NCBI GenBank assembly: GCA_025331445.1
Contig: JAIWNE010000003.1
Span: 124,001 to 188,000, forward strand
Reading direction: 5' to 3'
DNA from: Blakeslea trispora
Lineage: Eukaryota > Mucoromycota > Mucoromycetes > Mucorales > Choanephoraceae
Length of the DNA stretch: 64,000 nt
Positions 20,521 to 33,766 of the stretch are shown one piece after another. The notes beneath the pieces were generated by a model. That model was given only the letters and a program-made list of their open reading frames with translations, made no database searches and was not told where the DNA came from. Every line of letters starts with the position of its first letter. Positions within the stretch are counted from its first letter, which is position 1. Position numbers and translations under genes: made by a program.

Positions 20521-23500
20521 TCAGACAGTGATAGTAAACCACTTGGATCTGCAGTCAACAGCCTCCTTTCTAACAACTCGTTTTTTGTCATCCAAAGGCC
20601 TTTTGAGTTGACGAAGCACAAAGTGAACATGGGGTACAAGAGCATCTCTTGCTATAAAAGAAGGGAATTTTGCCAAGCATGACAAAGCAGCTACACGTAC
20701 ACGAATGGAGTTGTTTGATTCAGGAGCAAACAAGTCCAGTAATGAAGGAAGAATTGTTCGAATTTGAGGAGCAATGATGTCAGAAGCTTCTTCTACAGCT
20801 AAACTGAACGTTTCCAGAGTAGACACTTTAAGCTCGCCGTCTTCTAGAGAAAGAGATTCGATCAACAATGGTACGAGAGGAGGCAACTCATTCAGTAAGA
20901 TTTGTTTGGGTACATTTCTTAGTAGATGAGAAAGAGAGATCAAATAGTTTGATTTGACAGTATCTAATCATTAGAATAGAAAGTTGAGTCTTTTTGAACT
21001 TTATCATGATTTCTTTTTTCGGTTTATATTTACCATCCTGAGCAGAACGGAACCTCTCTAGAAGCTTAGGCAAACAGAAACTGAAGAATCGCTGTTTGTA
21101 GAGAATCTGTAGATAAATAAGTTTAGTTAAAAAAGAAAACAAAAAACGGCTGTTGTTTACTCACAGTGCTGATTGCAAATGTTGTCTTGTTTAAAGCAAT
21201 GATATCATCCCCAATCAAAATGTTAAAGCCTTGAGCTACTTGTACCTGTATGGTGCTATCTCCGCACCATTCAATCACTCTGTCTGTAAGCTCATATCCG
21301 AGAGAATGAGTACGAAGAACCAGTGCTTTTGTGATCCACAAATAGACTTCCAGTGCACAATGGCTATTATCGGCTTTTTGTGTAACAATATCTTCTAGTG
21401 CTAAGGCAGTTGATTTCACATACTCGGTCAAAGCAGCACCTATTTCATACAAGTTAGTCGCTCTTTGCATTTCTTTTTTGCGAAAGATGAAAACATACTG
21501 TTTTTCCATTTGTTCAATAGTGATCCAATCATTCTGGAGGCATAGGTTGCTTGAGATAGTTTGGTAGCATTTAAAGCAAACGACACTAGCTCATTCAAGT
21601 AATCTTCCAAACTTGGCACAGGCAACTCAACATCTCTTCTCAGTGAGCAAACAAGGGCACTAAATAATTGACATGTCTCTTGCTGCTCATCACTTGCGTC
21701 TACATTGAATGGTTTGAATGTTTGTGTGGGAGTCTCGATGATGAAATCAGTCGACTGGCCTTGTAGAAACAACCCAAATGCTTTATCGATGAATTCCTTT
21801 TGTGTACTGTAAAAAAATGAGGCTTTTGTCTTTTTTCGTTTCACAAACAGAATTTGTTACCTGGCATCGGCCTTTGAGAAAATTGTCATGATAATTAATG
21901 TAACATTATCCAAGACATGTGTGTTCAATATAAGACTCTGACGACAACCCATAGATGCCTCCACAGCTTTCTTGACGAAATGAGGCACAACAGTCTGTGT
22001 TTCGCTAGCAAGATCCTGATGACCTTGATCAGCTTTTGTCTTGAAGATGTGCAAGATAGTATTACTAAGAGCAAGTGCATAAGCAGGTGCTTCATCTAGC
22101 AAGCATAGTAGATTATTTAGACATGGTTTTCAAGAAGCTTATGGCTCTATCTTACTTTTCTCACAAACTGTATCAAATCTATCGATGAGAAGAGATATGT
22201 TGTGTTGATATACCGCAGGCACAGGAACAAGCGCTTTAAGTACATAGAGTGTGTAAATGTAGCTATTGTCTGTGGGTGATTCGGGCAAACATTGCATGAG
22301 AGAAGGTAGAGTCAATTCATTGATATATTTGCTATCAGTCTGACAAGCAGCTTCAAGCGTCTCCAATGCAGCAGCTCTTAAATTGGGAAAGAAAAAATCA
22401 TCTTATTAGCGTTTGATCTCCAATGTTTTGATGCATTAGATATAAAAGTACCTCAACTCTTCATCTTGCTCGTCCAAAAGAATTTTGTTGATGGACTGTA
22501 TGGCAAGGCCTACTTCATTAGATTCTAGGAATCCATTTGACAAAATCATCAGTCTCAAACCACGCAATCCGGATAATCTCAATAAGTTGTATTCGTTTGA
22601 TGCTATCAAACAAGATTCAAATATGCCAAACAATCGATCTTTATAATCCATTAGAGGCGAAACATCGCCCATAGCTAATGTACGAAAAAAAAAAAGAATG
22701 AGATGAAAGCACTCACCAAAAAGTACTGAAACTTACTTTGATTAGGCTCTTCATAATACAGTGATTTGCATGCCTCCAATAGGTCGATCATGATGTCTAC
22801 ATTAGATTTTTTTAGAGTAGCCATATTTGTCTCGCGGTATTGTTTCAGAACCAAAGGAGCAATATGATCGACAATGTAATGACAGGCAGGGAAAGAAGCG
22901 GAAGCGGCGGCTTTCAATATGCGGCCCACTTGCTTTGTATCTTTCATGTCTGGGTCCTTTAAACTGGTTGCACATTGGTCTACTATAGGCTTAAGTGCCC
23001 TTTCAGTGGGTTCACCGTCAGAGGTGGTTAAACCTGAATTCAGTGCACTCACAACTGCACGAATAGAGCTAACAGCAGCATCTTCTAAAGAAGCATCAGC
23101 TGCATGAAACACTTCTAGTTTGAGGCTGTTCAGTATCTCATGAATATGAGGCAATAGAGCTGATGCACCGTAAACAGGGGCGCAAGCAGCAAGTGTTTCC
23201 ATGGAGTCTTTCTAGTGTTTTTGTTAGCAAATAGAAAAAAGTAGATGGCGACCTAATCTAGTTTACCTTAGCACTACCCGATGTGGAAGACAGTTTCTCT
23301 AATATCAAAGGTAAAGCAAATTTAGCAAAATAAGGAGTAGATGATATACATTCTCGAAGAGCTATCTTCAAGTCTTCAGCAGTGATGCCGTAGGGATCGT
23401 TTGGTGGTGGTCTAAATGTGATTGGAAAGTAACAGAATGTCACTTCAAATATATCCTTGATGGTGTGTTAAAAAAATGTTATTTATAGATTGAAGAATTG

Positions 23501-24363
23501 TACATACTTCGATATGGCTAGAAATATCAAAGTGAAGCACAAGGTTTTTCATGGCCTGAAATGCGCATATCAAATTACGAGGATCTTTTTCACCATCCAT
23601 GATTTTAGCGTAGCCATAAATAAACTCATCGTTGATTGATTTCAGAGTGTTTGCGTGCTGGTAAATAAGACTGTCAAAAATCCTAAAAGCAACATGTCGG
23701 GTGCTTTGAGGAAATTGCTGAACAGGTACATTTTGGCAGATCCTAATCATCAAATGTAAACAAACTTTTGATCGTTGCTTGTAATGATCTACAGCTCACT
23801 TTTTTGAAACAAACACGGCATTTTTTCCGGTAAAGTTTGAGTAAGTTGTCAAAGCAAGAAGGCCATCCAACAGATTCTGAACACAAGTCTTGTCTGTCAA
23901 TCTTTCACAATAAAAATCGACAAGCACAGACACTAGAGTTTGATAGACATTTAGGTTCTAGATCCGCAATTTGTTTTGTGAAAAGCTTACCAGCAGATTC
24001 ATTGATAGCTTCTTGTTGGCAATTGGCAAGTGTGCTTGATAAGAGACCAGTTGCTATAAAAGAAAAAATTGTTTGAGAAGGGGCTATGCACGTGTCCCTT
24101 TAGATGCATTGTATACCTTTGGCTCGAATAAATTCATCATCATTTGTCAGGTATTGGCCTAAAGCTTGGATAAGTTGCAAAAGGTTATCTTGTACAGAAC
24201 CCAAGTTTACAACTAAAAAAATGGTTAGTCATCGATTCAAAACTCGTTTGTTGTTTATTGTTTATTTACTTTGTGCAAGGTTGCTAGCAGCTTGAATGGC
24301 CTCGGCCAAGGAGGCATCCGTTGTGATCATATACTTGGTCACTTCCTTTTCGAGCAAACTCAT
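20521..24363 (-). CDS. MET18: MMS19/Met18, cytosolic Fe-S targeting HEAT-repeat protein
   Basis: About a dozen exons, read from ATG at 24363 (MSLLEKEVTKYMI) to a stop at 20521. Diagnostic stretches are FRPPPNDPYGITAEDLK, ALRECISSTPYFAKFALPL, ILEKLSSTSGSAK followed by DSMETLAACAPVYG, and the C-terminal KRVVRKEAVDCRSKWF. The whole protein is made of helical HEAT-like units. MMS19 delivers iron-sulphur clusters, as part of the CIA targeting complex, to DNA polymerases, primase and helicases such as XPD; loss gives methionine auxotrophy and damage sensitivity. The gene is convergent with the sugar transporter (123 bp between stops) and divergent from URC4. The N-terminal exons are less sure than the rest. 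Confidence 0.88.
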
Positions 24364-24857
24364 AATTTTAATATAAGGAAGAAAATGTTGACATGTAATC
24401 AACTAAAAAAAACAGATGAAAAATAGGAAGCTGAGATAGCACAAGTTCCGCGGTCACACAGCGTCGATTGTTTTAAACTACAACCGTTGATTTCCGGATT
24501 TGGATTATTGCAACTCCATTGTCTGACAATCGTTTGAATTGTTTTAAGGAGAGAGGCGCTCAAACTTGATTTTTATTTCTTTTCTGATCCTCTCTCTCCT
24601 CTTCATTTTATTAAGAAAAAACCTTGTGTATAAGTCACATGAGAAGTTCATCTTTCTCCTCTTTTTTTTGTCAAGGTTAAGACATCCTAAACTTGTTTAA
24701 TGTCAATCACTCCTTACTTGCGTAACCTGAACATATACAAAAAGAGCCTCATGCGCAAGGCCCTTCAACTCTTTCTTCCCTCTTTCTTTTCCTTTATGAA
24801 CAATAGCTTATAATAGCATCACTCAATCTTACACCTAATAAAACACTAATAATACGA
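24364..24857. promoter_or_regulatory. Divergent upstream region of MMS19 and URC4
   Basis: 494 bases separate the two divergent start codons and must contain both promoters. The URC4 side has a CT-rich leader with TATAATAG at about 24810-24817. No specific operator recognised. Confidence 0.45.
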
Positions 24858-26423
24858 ATGGCTCCATATCACCATGGTACAACACCCAACGACTTTCTTT
24901 TGAGTCTAAATTCTGTTCGGGAAAGGTGCTATAAAGTGCAAGAAGCAGCCACTCGCAATCGCCTAAAGCATTTTGATATTGATTTCTCAAAACTAGATGA
25001 GATGGTCCAGTTTGTGATTTCCATCATCAAAAGAGATTATGATACGCCATCAGACATTCCAGTATATGGACGATGGCGCCACTTTGACATTGGTGGTAGA
25101 CCTCGGTTAAATAATCTAATTCAAAATTGGTCAAGCTTGGGACAAGATACCTTGGAGCAAACAAGAAAGCTAATCGATTTGCTAGTCATTGCCTGTCTCA
25201 TGGACATGAAGCCTTGCCAAACCTGGACCTATACTGAACAATCTACTGGTAGAGTGTTTAAGCGAAAGGACGGTATTGCTATTGCTATCTTGGATTTATT
25301 TATGGCTGGATTTTTTTCAAGTGACCCTACTCAACCTCATCGAGTTGACTGTGAGTACAAGAAAAATAACTGTAGATGATTGATGGACTCACTCTTTTCA
25401 TAGCTGATGCATTATTGAGATTATCACTTGAATCTCTTTCAAACGGATTACAATTTACTGAAACAAACTCATTTGCCGGTATTAAAGAACGTCATGAAGT
25501 ACTCAACCATCTTGGATTTGTACTCCAAAACCGCAAAGACTACTTTGGTAGAGACATACAGCGACCAGGCAATTTGATGGGTAAGAGAAGACTATTGTTT
25601 TTCAACATCTACTTTCAACTTACATGTATACTTAGATTATCTACTGAATCATCCTACAACTATCAAAACAAAAAAAGGTCCATTAATCAGTATTGAAACA
25701 CTTTGGCCAGCTGTTCAAGAAATGGGCGAAGTTTGGGCATCTGAGGATAACATAGGAGGAACACCCGGTTTAGGTGATGTTTGGCCGTGTGCTGCTATTT
25801 CGAACGACGATAATACGAACCTTGTTTCCTTCCATAAATTATCGCAGTGGATTATATTCTCCATCATTGAGCCTATGGACAAACTGCTGGGTGCCACGAT
25901 CGAAGGAACGGACTTGTTGACACCGTTGCCAGACTATTGTAATGGCGGTTTCCTGATTGACTTTGGGTTTCTGACATTAAAGCCTGCCGATTACGAGCGA
26001 GGCATTCGAAACTACCATGCAAATTCACTCTTGCCTTACCAACCCAAAGTGGAAGTCGCACCGATGTTTGACATGTCGGATCCTGTAGTCACAGAATGGC
26101 GTGCATTGACTGTAGCCTATCTGGATTTAATCGCTGAACGGGTTCGGCAATCTTTTAGACTGAGCAAGAAATCTTTATCGCTTAGTCAGTTGATTCAAGG
26201 TGGAACATGGAGTGTAAGTTTCAATCTGCATTGAAAAAAAAATTAGCACTAATCGTACTCGATTTGTTAGGCTGGAAGAGAGTTGGCAGAAATTTCTAGA
26301 CCAAATACACATGAACCACCTATAGTGATCAAGGTAAGTGCATTTGCCTTCTTCATTTCAAATCAACTAAACTCCTTTGGTTTTTTACTTGTTCTATAGT
26401 TGGATAAAAGAGTCATATATTAA
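24858..26423 (+). CDS. URC4: Uracil catabolism protein Urc4 (DUF1688)
   Basis: Starts MAPYHHGTTPNDFLLSLNSV and ends KLDKRVIY, in about five exons. DUF1688 features are the VPVYGRWRHF-like VYGRWRHFDIGG, GIAIAILDLFMAGFFS, ETNSFAGIKERHEVLNHLG, GDVWPCAAI, LVSFHKLSQWIIFSIIEPM, GTDLLTPLPDYCNGGFLID and DPVVTEWRALTVAYLD. Urc4 acts in the fungal URC pathway, which uses uracil as nitrogen source. Its exact step is not settled in the literature known to me. No other URC gene lies in the window. The splice GGTGGAACATGGAGT|GTAAGT to GCTGGAAGAG gives GTWSAGRELAE. Expression is likely nitrogen-regulated, which is inference. Confidence 0.92.
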
Positions 26424-26604
26424 TCCAAGCTTTTTTTTAACTTATCTCTTTCTGTAATCAGTCACTTGTTATAATATGCCACACATTTGATTTAAATAAA
26501 GCTTATAATATAATGGTTTTATTATTGTAATTTATACGGAAAGAAACAAACATGAAGTGATTATATAAATATATAAAAATAAATGAGGCAAGAAGAAAAC
26601 GGCA

Positions 26605-28067
26605 TTATGCTTTGTCTAGGCATTTGACGAATGCTTCTACTTCTTTATCTGTGACAAGATGCGTACTTAAACTACATTGTGCTTTCAATTTCAGTTCGTC
26701 ACATAAGGCATCTAAATTGAAATCTGGACATTGTTGTTGAATTTCTTGATGTACTTGGTACACGTATTTGCCTTCTTGTTGACCCTTCTTTAATTTATCA
26801 ATCAAGCACTTCTTCTTTTCAGCAGATATCTTACTGCGGCGAATAGCAGGTGTTTCAGGCAAACCGAATTGTGCATTCAGTGCGAACTGATTACCACTAA
26901 AAATGTCATCTGTGGGACCAAACAAGTTGGACAAGTTTTCATTGGCAAATAGAAAGTCGTCGTTTAGATTGTTAGTAGATGGGGCTTGATAATTTGCGAA
27001 TGGGTCATCCTTTCCGTGGAAGAGATCGCCAGTAGGAAACACAATGTCGTTGTTAGTTACTGGGAAGCTGTGACTAGCTGTGAAATCATTTCCAAAGCCG
27101 TGGGTAACATTCATAGCTAAAAAGTTGGACGTGCTGTCCATAATTGGACCAAACTGCATTGGAGTAGTAGCAAACAGTTGAGCGTCTGTGCTGGGGGAAT
27201 CTTCATCATGTGTATTTGGGTTTGATAGTGGTGAATGTTCAGCCGATGAACTTGTGCCGTCTTCGCCACTATAACTGTTGCTGCTGCTCATGCTGCTGCT
27301 GCTTGTTTGGTATTGTGTGTCACTTGTGTGTTGATATGTTGAATGCTGATGATCGGTGATAGGAAATTCAAATGTGAATTGAGCACCCTTTAAGGCATAA
27401 TTTTCTTCTTGAAGTCTCTTTAGCTGTTCTTTCAACTTTTCGTTTTCTTTGACTAAATCTTCATCTTTTTTTGCATTTAATGCTTCGAGTTCCGCAATAC
27501 GTGCTTGCAATTCAGCTACATGCTTTTCTTTGCGGTCTCGAAAAGCACGCTGTGCTGCACGGTTCTGGGCCTTTCGCTTTTGTTTAGGATCAAGTGAGAC
27601 TTCCTACGCCATAAGTAAACGTGAGAAACATGAATATTCAGTTACACTATATAAACATGTATATTTACAGCTGTTGCAGATTTTTCCAGCGGCTTACGTC
27701 CCGCACGCTTTGGCGCTGTGATCGTTGTTTGTTCATCTGAACTGATTATTAGCTTAAAAGGAAATTAAAAGATTTGTCTCAATCCTGTACCTTTATCTAG
27801 CTCTCGTTTTGCATGTAGGCCTGAATAAAGTAACACTTTAGAATGGAGCAATAATAATAATAATAATAAAAATATTCAAGTTGCTAATTTACCTGGAGAG
27901 GTTTTTTGTTTAGGTGTAGTACCCTTATCTTTTGGTTTGTTTGTTACATCAGTAGCTGCCTCGTTATTGTCGGTTCCTACTTGATGATGACTAGCAATAG
28001 CTGCATTCAATAAGTCTAGTGCTGTATCGTTCAAATTAAACTGTAGTGTATCTGAAGCTATAGACAT
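26605..28067 (-). CDS. AP-1/Pap1-type bZIP transcription factor
   Basis: Starts MSIASDTLQFNLNDTALDLL. The bZIP basic region KRKAQNRAAQRAFRDRKEKH has the NxxAQxxFR pattern of fungal AP-1 (Yap1/Pap1), followed by a leucine zipper (LQARIAELEALNAKKDEDL). The middle is Ser/Thr/Asn-rich. The C-terminus holds a c-CRD-like part: CPDFNLDALCDELKLKAQCS, then FVKCLDKA, the region that in Yap1 combines a nuclear export signal with redox cysteines. There are no cysteines between the zipper and KKKCLID, so a standard n-CRD is missing. Four exons are visible; exon 2 is only 30 nt. The likely role is the oxidative and drug stress response. It is convergent with URC4 (182 bp) and divergent from the UPS gene. 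Confidence 0.92.
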
Positions 28068-28353
28068 TTTTCCGTTTTAAATATATAGAAATTTGCTAAG
28101 AAAAGGATGGAAAATAATTGCTGAATAATTTGGACATAAATAAATGAATGACCGAACATCAGAAATAGCCAATCAATATTTAGTGTCACAATTGGGTTTG
28201 TAGCAGTCACTGCGATGGACTCTTATTTGTACAAGTGATTCTATATTCGGCTTGGATTTTTCCAACCCTTGCTGCCTTTTTTTTTCTCTCTCTCTTTCTT
28301 GTCATTCATCAAATAAAAAATCACCTCTTTTTTTTTCTTTCTCTCTTAACAAG
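28068..28353. promoter_or_regulatory. Short divergent promoter region, bZIP / UPS
   Basis: Only 286 bases lie between the two start codons. A CCAAT-type motif (GCCAATCAATA) lies near 28168-28178. The UPS side is a CT/T-rich leader. Confidence 0.4.
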
Positions 28354-29113
28354 ATGGTCAAATTTTATCAACACGCATTCAATTATGAGTAAGTATAACA
28401 ACTTGCAAATTCAACAGATCCTAACTCTTTATAGTTTTCAATGGCAAAATGTAACTCTTGCCTATTGGTTACGATATCCTAATCCCTTCGCCTCGCATGG
28501 TACGAAAACACACAAAGGAAGACAATATATCATTTCTAATTTGTCCACACTTTCTTTTAGTCTTGGCAGTTGATGTATTAGATCGCCATGTTGATGCCAA
28601 TGGTGTCTTAAAGACAACTCGTATTGTACTGAAGAAGGGAAAAGTACCCAAATGGTTCCCAAAATCAGTAAAGTATCTTGATATCGTGATCTCAATGACT
28701 TGTCTAACCTTTTCTTTTGTAGTTCTTGAAAAACTCGGAAGCCTTTATTATTGAAGAGTCAGAAGTCGACCCAAAGAACAAAACCATGGTTACTCGTACA
28801 AAAAATCTAAACCATGTCCGTATCATGCAAATTGTTGAGACACAAACCTTCAAGCAGCATGAAACCAATTCAGATTGGACTTTTTGCAAAACTGAAGCCT
28901 GTATTGTCTCTCGATTTGGCTGGGGCATGGCGGGCCGCATTGAAGGTTTTGGACAAAGTAGTTTCATTGCTAATGCTGCAAAGGTAAGTTTTTTTTTTTC
29001 TCGATATCTTTGTAGTTCAAGTCACTAAGCATCATACGTAGGCTCGTAAGGGAATGCAACACATTTTGCAGATGATCCGTGAAAAACAGACCAATCGAGT
29101 ACCATTACCCTAA
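28354..29113 (+). CDS. PRELI/MSF1-family mitochondrial lipid transfer protein (Ups-like)
   Basis: Starts MVKFYQHAFNY and, after a 53-nt intron, continues FQWQNVTLAYWLRYPNPFAS, HVLAVDVLDRHV, TTRIVLKKGKVPKWF, then VRIMQIVETQTF and WGMAGRIEGFG. These are the hallmark segments of the PRELI/MSF1 domain (yeast Ups1-Ups3, human PRELID). The family shuttles phosphatidic acid or phosphatidylserine across the mitochondrial intermembrane space with Mdm35/TRIAP1. Exon joins TCGCATG|GTACG to TCTTGGCAG and the final RKGMQHILQMIREK ... VPLP were checked by frame. The total of about 180 residues matches the family. Which of Ups1, Ups2 or Ups3 it corresponds to is not clear. Confidence 0.92.
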
Positions 29114-31588
29114 AGTGAAACCTCTCAACCATTTATCTCAAAAAAAAAAAAAAAAGAATCGACACACACAAAAGCATTTATTTATTCTATCCCCTTCTCA
29201 TCCTCTCTTTTTCTGCCTTCTCCTTGTCCATAAGGTACTACAACACCAATGTAAATACTTTTCTCATTCCCACTCTTGTATACATCCAAAAAAAAAATCT
29301 TTTTACCAATAAATAGTCATAAAAAAAAAGTTTGTACACTGGCCTCGGTTCGTCCCAATTACCAAAAAAGAAAAAGCGGGCACGAATGAAAATTTATTAT
29401 TTTGTTTTCTTGCATATAAACTTTGAAGCAATCTCAATCTATCAGAAACATATATAAAAAAAAGACATTATACATATGTTGCTTCCATGAATATCCTTTC
29501 ATGCAAGTAGAGGGCGGAAAAAGACTCGGACCTTGTCTTGTGTGATAAACTATGTATCCGTTTTCTGCCATTAAAGAGTGCGCAGCTCAAAAACAGTTGA
29601 AACACAAAAACAAAGAATAAAAACCATCAATCAATTCATTGGTAAGACTCTACATAAAACGAGCTCAGGAACAACATTTGATTTTTTTTTTCTTGAAGAG
29701 AGGCTCTCATTTTATCAGAGATGTCGAGTCACGAACTAGTTTATCGATCTTAAAAGGAGCAAAAACAAAACTAGGTTCAAGTCAACATGAATGAAGGCTG
29801 AGAACTGTAAATAAGAATAACCTGATAAAACGGAAGAGTCCAACCATTCTCAGTATGATTGACTCTACTTTTAGCTGTCGCAATAGCAATAAGTCAAGCA
29901 CTTTATCCGAAAACAAGGCTTGTTCTTAGCTACAGGCATAAGCCAGTTTGCAGGTAATAACAGTCAGCATCAATATGCACTCTTTCTGAGCAGCCATTTA
30001 TCCTTTTTCAAGTTGTAATACAATTAATTCTCGGTAACTTGTTTGGCATTTATCCGCAATGTTTTTTTCTAAGAAATAAAACTATCTATTTACCAGCTCA
30101 AATTCAAGTATTCATTATGTTCTGACTATATCCAATAGAATAGTCTCAAAGCTCTCCTACACAAGAAATGTCCCACCCTATTAGGTTCTAAAGTATTTGG
30201 CAACAGTAATCAAGTGTTTCACTAAAATAAACTTTTTTTTTTGTTTAATATGAGTAATATGTATGCTTTCGACTTCTTTTTGAATGTGTTGGTTTGGTTT
30301 GGTTATCATCTTCATCTACATGAATAGATTCAGACAAAGAACTATGAAATGAAAGAATCTCAAGTGTGATATAATAGTTCTCTTCGTGATTGTATGCTCA
30401 GGTTAGACCTTCACCAATAATACTACAACAGCTAACAAGAGACTTTCAACTGTTATCAAACAGTACAAGAGTGTATACTACTTCAAGGCAAAAACAAAGA
30501 GCCCCTTCTTTGATTATTGTAAGGAAACCTTTCTATACCCAGTATCATGACTTGCATGATGCCTAGATGGCTTTTTGGAAATCTAAACAGGGCTACACCA
30601 AGGATTAAAACATGGCATTCGGAAAGCAGAACAAAAACACAGACCTGCTTTTGTCCATCAAATATCAATAGACACACCTTTTCCCTCACAAAACCGTATT
30701 AAAGGATATACAAAACAAAAGCACAAAGGTGTTTTTGGCGGGAAGGACACTATTCAGTTGCGGAATTTCTAAATCTAAATGGAAATGATCCCCCTTTAAA
30801 ATCGGATAATGACTGTAGCAACACGCTTAAACTGCAAGTCTGTACAGAGGAAGAGGCGGGGATTCTCTCTTTAAAGAAGAGGTTGAAGTGTATGTAAGAT
30901 GATAAAAAAAAGATTGCTTTTTTTTTTTCTCCTATCGATGTTACAAGATGTCTTGAATGGTTGTATGGATTCGGAAGAAGAAAAACTGAATACATGTATG
31001 GATGTCTCTCATTCTGGAGTTTTTATTTTTCAGTTCTATAGAATGGTACATAAGCCTATTCGTTATTGAATACTTTAGATAGCTACATTTGCTCATCTAA
31101 TCCTTAGTTTTTTTTTGACATAAAAGGCGATATATGCTTCTGTTGCTATGCAAGGAAACACGCTCTAACTTTTGAGACTATGATATTTTGCATAAATCAA
31201 GACTTCAAATGTCTTGAAACAATAACGCGATAAATCAAAAAAACTGATCCAACTAAAACACGCTAACTGCTTAGGTCGCATAGCTCTTTGAATTCTTTTA
31301 CTTTACCTAATGTAATGACGATGAATACCTTCAAAATTGAAAGAAAAAGCGTCGGAGTCATTGCTTTTCGCGACATTTTTCATGCCTAGTAAGCATATGT
31401 TCCTTGTCAATAATGATTTCATTTTTTTTTTGGGTCGGAAAATCAGAAAAGAATGATTTCATTTTGGCGTCATAACTCAATGTCTACCAAAGAGAATGAC
31501 GTGTTGAGACCAAGTATAAAAAGGAAGAAAGAAAGAAGAATCAACATGAATTATATTTCTTTTCCATATATCATACAAACTTACAAAC
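29114..31588. other. Gene-free stretch of about 2.5 kb
   Basis: No coding frame with family resemblance. Frames at 30483-30689 and 30750-30995 on the minus strand are short and compositionally odd. The right end holds the RTC3 promoter. No transposon ends or tRNA found. Confidence 0.5.
31515..31522 (+). promoter_or_regulatory. TATA box of the RTC3-like gene
   Basis: TATAAAAA, followed by GG, 74 bases before the ATG at 31589. The leader after it is GA-rich. Confidence 0.55.
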
Positions 31589-31867
31589 ATGCCATCTGAT
31601 CACGCCGTCAAAGTTGTCTACAAGAGTGCCGACACTGAATTCTTTGTTATTGCCAACTCTGAACAAATCAGCAAGTGGAAGAGCGACAAGTCAACTCCTT
31701 TAGTCGATGTGGTCCAATCATTCGATGTCTACACTACATCTGCCGGTGGTAGTACTGGTGAATACATCAAGCCTCCTAAGGGTGTTCTCGAAACCAACTT
31801 CAACACTTCCAACACTGATGAAATCGTAAAGAAGATCATCTCCGAAGGTGAAGAAAAGGGCTTCTAA
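31589..31867 (+). CDS. RTC3: SBDS N-domain protein (Rtc3-like)
   Basis: A single-exon, 92-residue protein, MPSDHAVKVVYKSADTEFFV ... ISEGEEKGF. It has the fold signature of the free-standing SBDS N-terminal domain: KVVYKS, EFFVIANSEQISKWK, PLVDVVQSFDVYTT, GVLETNFNT and DEIVKKIISEG. Yeast Rtc3 (Yhr087w) is 111 residues and of the same type; it is linked to RNA metabolism and stress. Codon use is biased toward C-ending and AAG/GAA codons as in strongly expressed genes, and a clear TATA box precedes it. It is convergent with glycerol kinase (159 bp between stops). Confidence 0.9.
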   Translation: MPSDHAVKVVYKSADTEFFVIANSEQISKWKSDKSTPLVDVVQSFDVYTTSAGGSTGEYIKPPKGVLETNFNTSNTDEIVKKIISEGEEKGF

Positions 31868-32026
31868 GCTCATTTTTGTACATTTCCTCAAATAAATAAA
31901 ATCTTTTTGTGTAAATATATAAATGTATAAAAAGGCTTTTTATTTTTGTTTGTTTGGTATAAATATATACAATAAAAGGAGCGAAAAGGGTATAAAAAAA
32001 AAAGGGAGCTATAGATACAAATTATT

Positions 32027-33766
32027 TTAAGCTTCTAGAACAACATCGTGTGTTGGGGCAGTTGTGTTGGCGTTGGCCCATCCATAAGAGCGTTTCACAG
32101 CTTGTTCCCAGCCATTGATCATCTTGTTACGTCTCTTTTCAGAGATTTTAGATTCAAAGTAGGTTCTGCCTTCTTTGTTGATTTCTGATAATTCTTTAAA
32201 TGATTTCCAGATTCCCATGGCAAAACCAGCAGCAATAGCAGAGCCAAGAGCAGTTGTTTCACGCATCGAAGGTCGATCTACCTGAATGCCAAGTACATCA
32301 GCTTGGATTTGCATACAAAGGTCAGAATTAGACATGCCTCCATCTACTTTAAGAGAGCGGAGAGGGGATTGGGCGTCCATATTCATGGCTTCCAGGATGG
32401 CGCGGGATTGATAACAAACGGCTTCAAGAGTGGCACGACAGATGTGTTCAAGTCTTGTAAAGTGTGTGATACCACAAATAGTACCCCGAGCATCTGATCG
32501 CCAATAAGGTGCAAAAAGACCTGCAAAGGCAGTAACAAAATAAACGCCAGAAGTAGATGTCACTTGAGAAGCCAATGTGTTGAGTTCGGCTGTATCAGCA
32601 ATAACGCCAAGATTATCACGAAGCCAGTTAATAGAGGATCCAGCAACAGCCACAGAACCTTCCAGAGCGTAAGCAGGTTGTGCATCACCAAACTTATAGG
32701 CTACCGTGGTTAAAAGGCCATTTTTGGATTGAACTGGCTGGTTGCCGGTATTGAACAACATGAAGCATCCGGTACCATAAGTGTTTTTAGCATCGCCTAC
32801 TTCGAAACACTGTTGACCGACAAGTGCGGCTTGTTGATCTCCCAAACAGCCAGCAATAGGAACTCCCTTAAGAGATCCTTCTGAAACAGTACCATACACC
32901 TCTGAAGATGAAACAATGCGAGGCAAAAGAACTTGTTCGAAACCAAAGAATCTATTGTAACAATAAACAAAAAAAAAAATTAGTCTTGTAATTTTTTTTT
33001 GAAGTTCACACACAAAACTTACTCGATTGATTTGGGGCTCCAGTTGAGAGTATGGATGTCCATCAGCATAGTTCTACTAGCATTCGTAACATCAGTCACA
33101 ATAACCCCATTATAATCTAAACCACCAGTAAGATTCTGCGGAAAACGATGAGAAACAAGCTATGCCATAAAAAGAAGGTATACACTTACATAAATCAACC
33201 AAGTATCCACTGTACCGACGCGAAGTCTATTTTGATTGCGGGCTTGTGACACGACGGGAACATTGTCTAGAAGCCAGCGAAGTTTCACACCCGTAAAATA
33301 GGTAGCTAAGGGTAAACCACATACATCCTTCAAGGCATCTACGCCCTTGTCGGATTTCTTTGCCAATTCTTCTACTGTCTCAATCGTACGTGCATCGCTC
33401 CAGATGATAGCAGGATATAAAGGATGACCGGTGAGAGCATCCCAAGTGATCAATGTTTCTCTTTGGTTGGTGAGACCAATACATTTGATGTCTGAAGCAT
33501 CATAACCCATCAATGCTAATTTGCTGATGGCATGTTCAATGCATGTGTGAACAGAATCTAACAGTTCGTAAGGATCATGTTCAACCCAACTATAGCTTTG
33601 TTGTTAATATGATTTGTAGGCTTCTCTTTTGTCTGTCTTACCCAGGCTGAGGATAGCTTTGTTCAAATTCCATTTGGTGAAAAGTGACAATTTGACCCTT
33701 TTCATTGAAAATGACGAATCTTGTAGAAGTAGTACCTTGGTCTATGGAACCGATAAATTGGGGCAT
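32027..33766 (-). CDS. GUT1: Glycerol kinase (FGGY family)
   Basis: Phosphorylates glycerol with ATP to glycerol-3-phosphate, the first step of glycerol use. The N-terminus [20 protein letters not shown] carries the FGGY phosphate-binding motif. Next come [66 protein letters not shown], the FGGY signature [18 protein letters not shown] and [17 protein letters not shown]. There are about five exons; the last and largest is 32027 to about 32953. The C-terminus has an extension ending THDVVLEA. All substrate-binding motifs that can be seen are intact. Confidence 0.95.

Noticed and set aside
30483..30995. Two minus-strand ORFs in the 29-31.6 kb gap
   Set aside because: Short, unrelated, without splice or promoter support.
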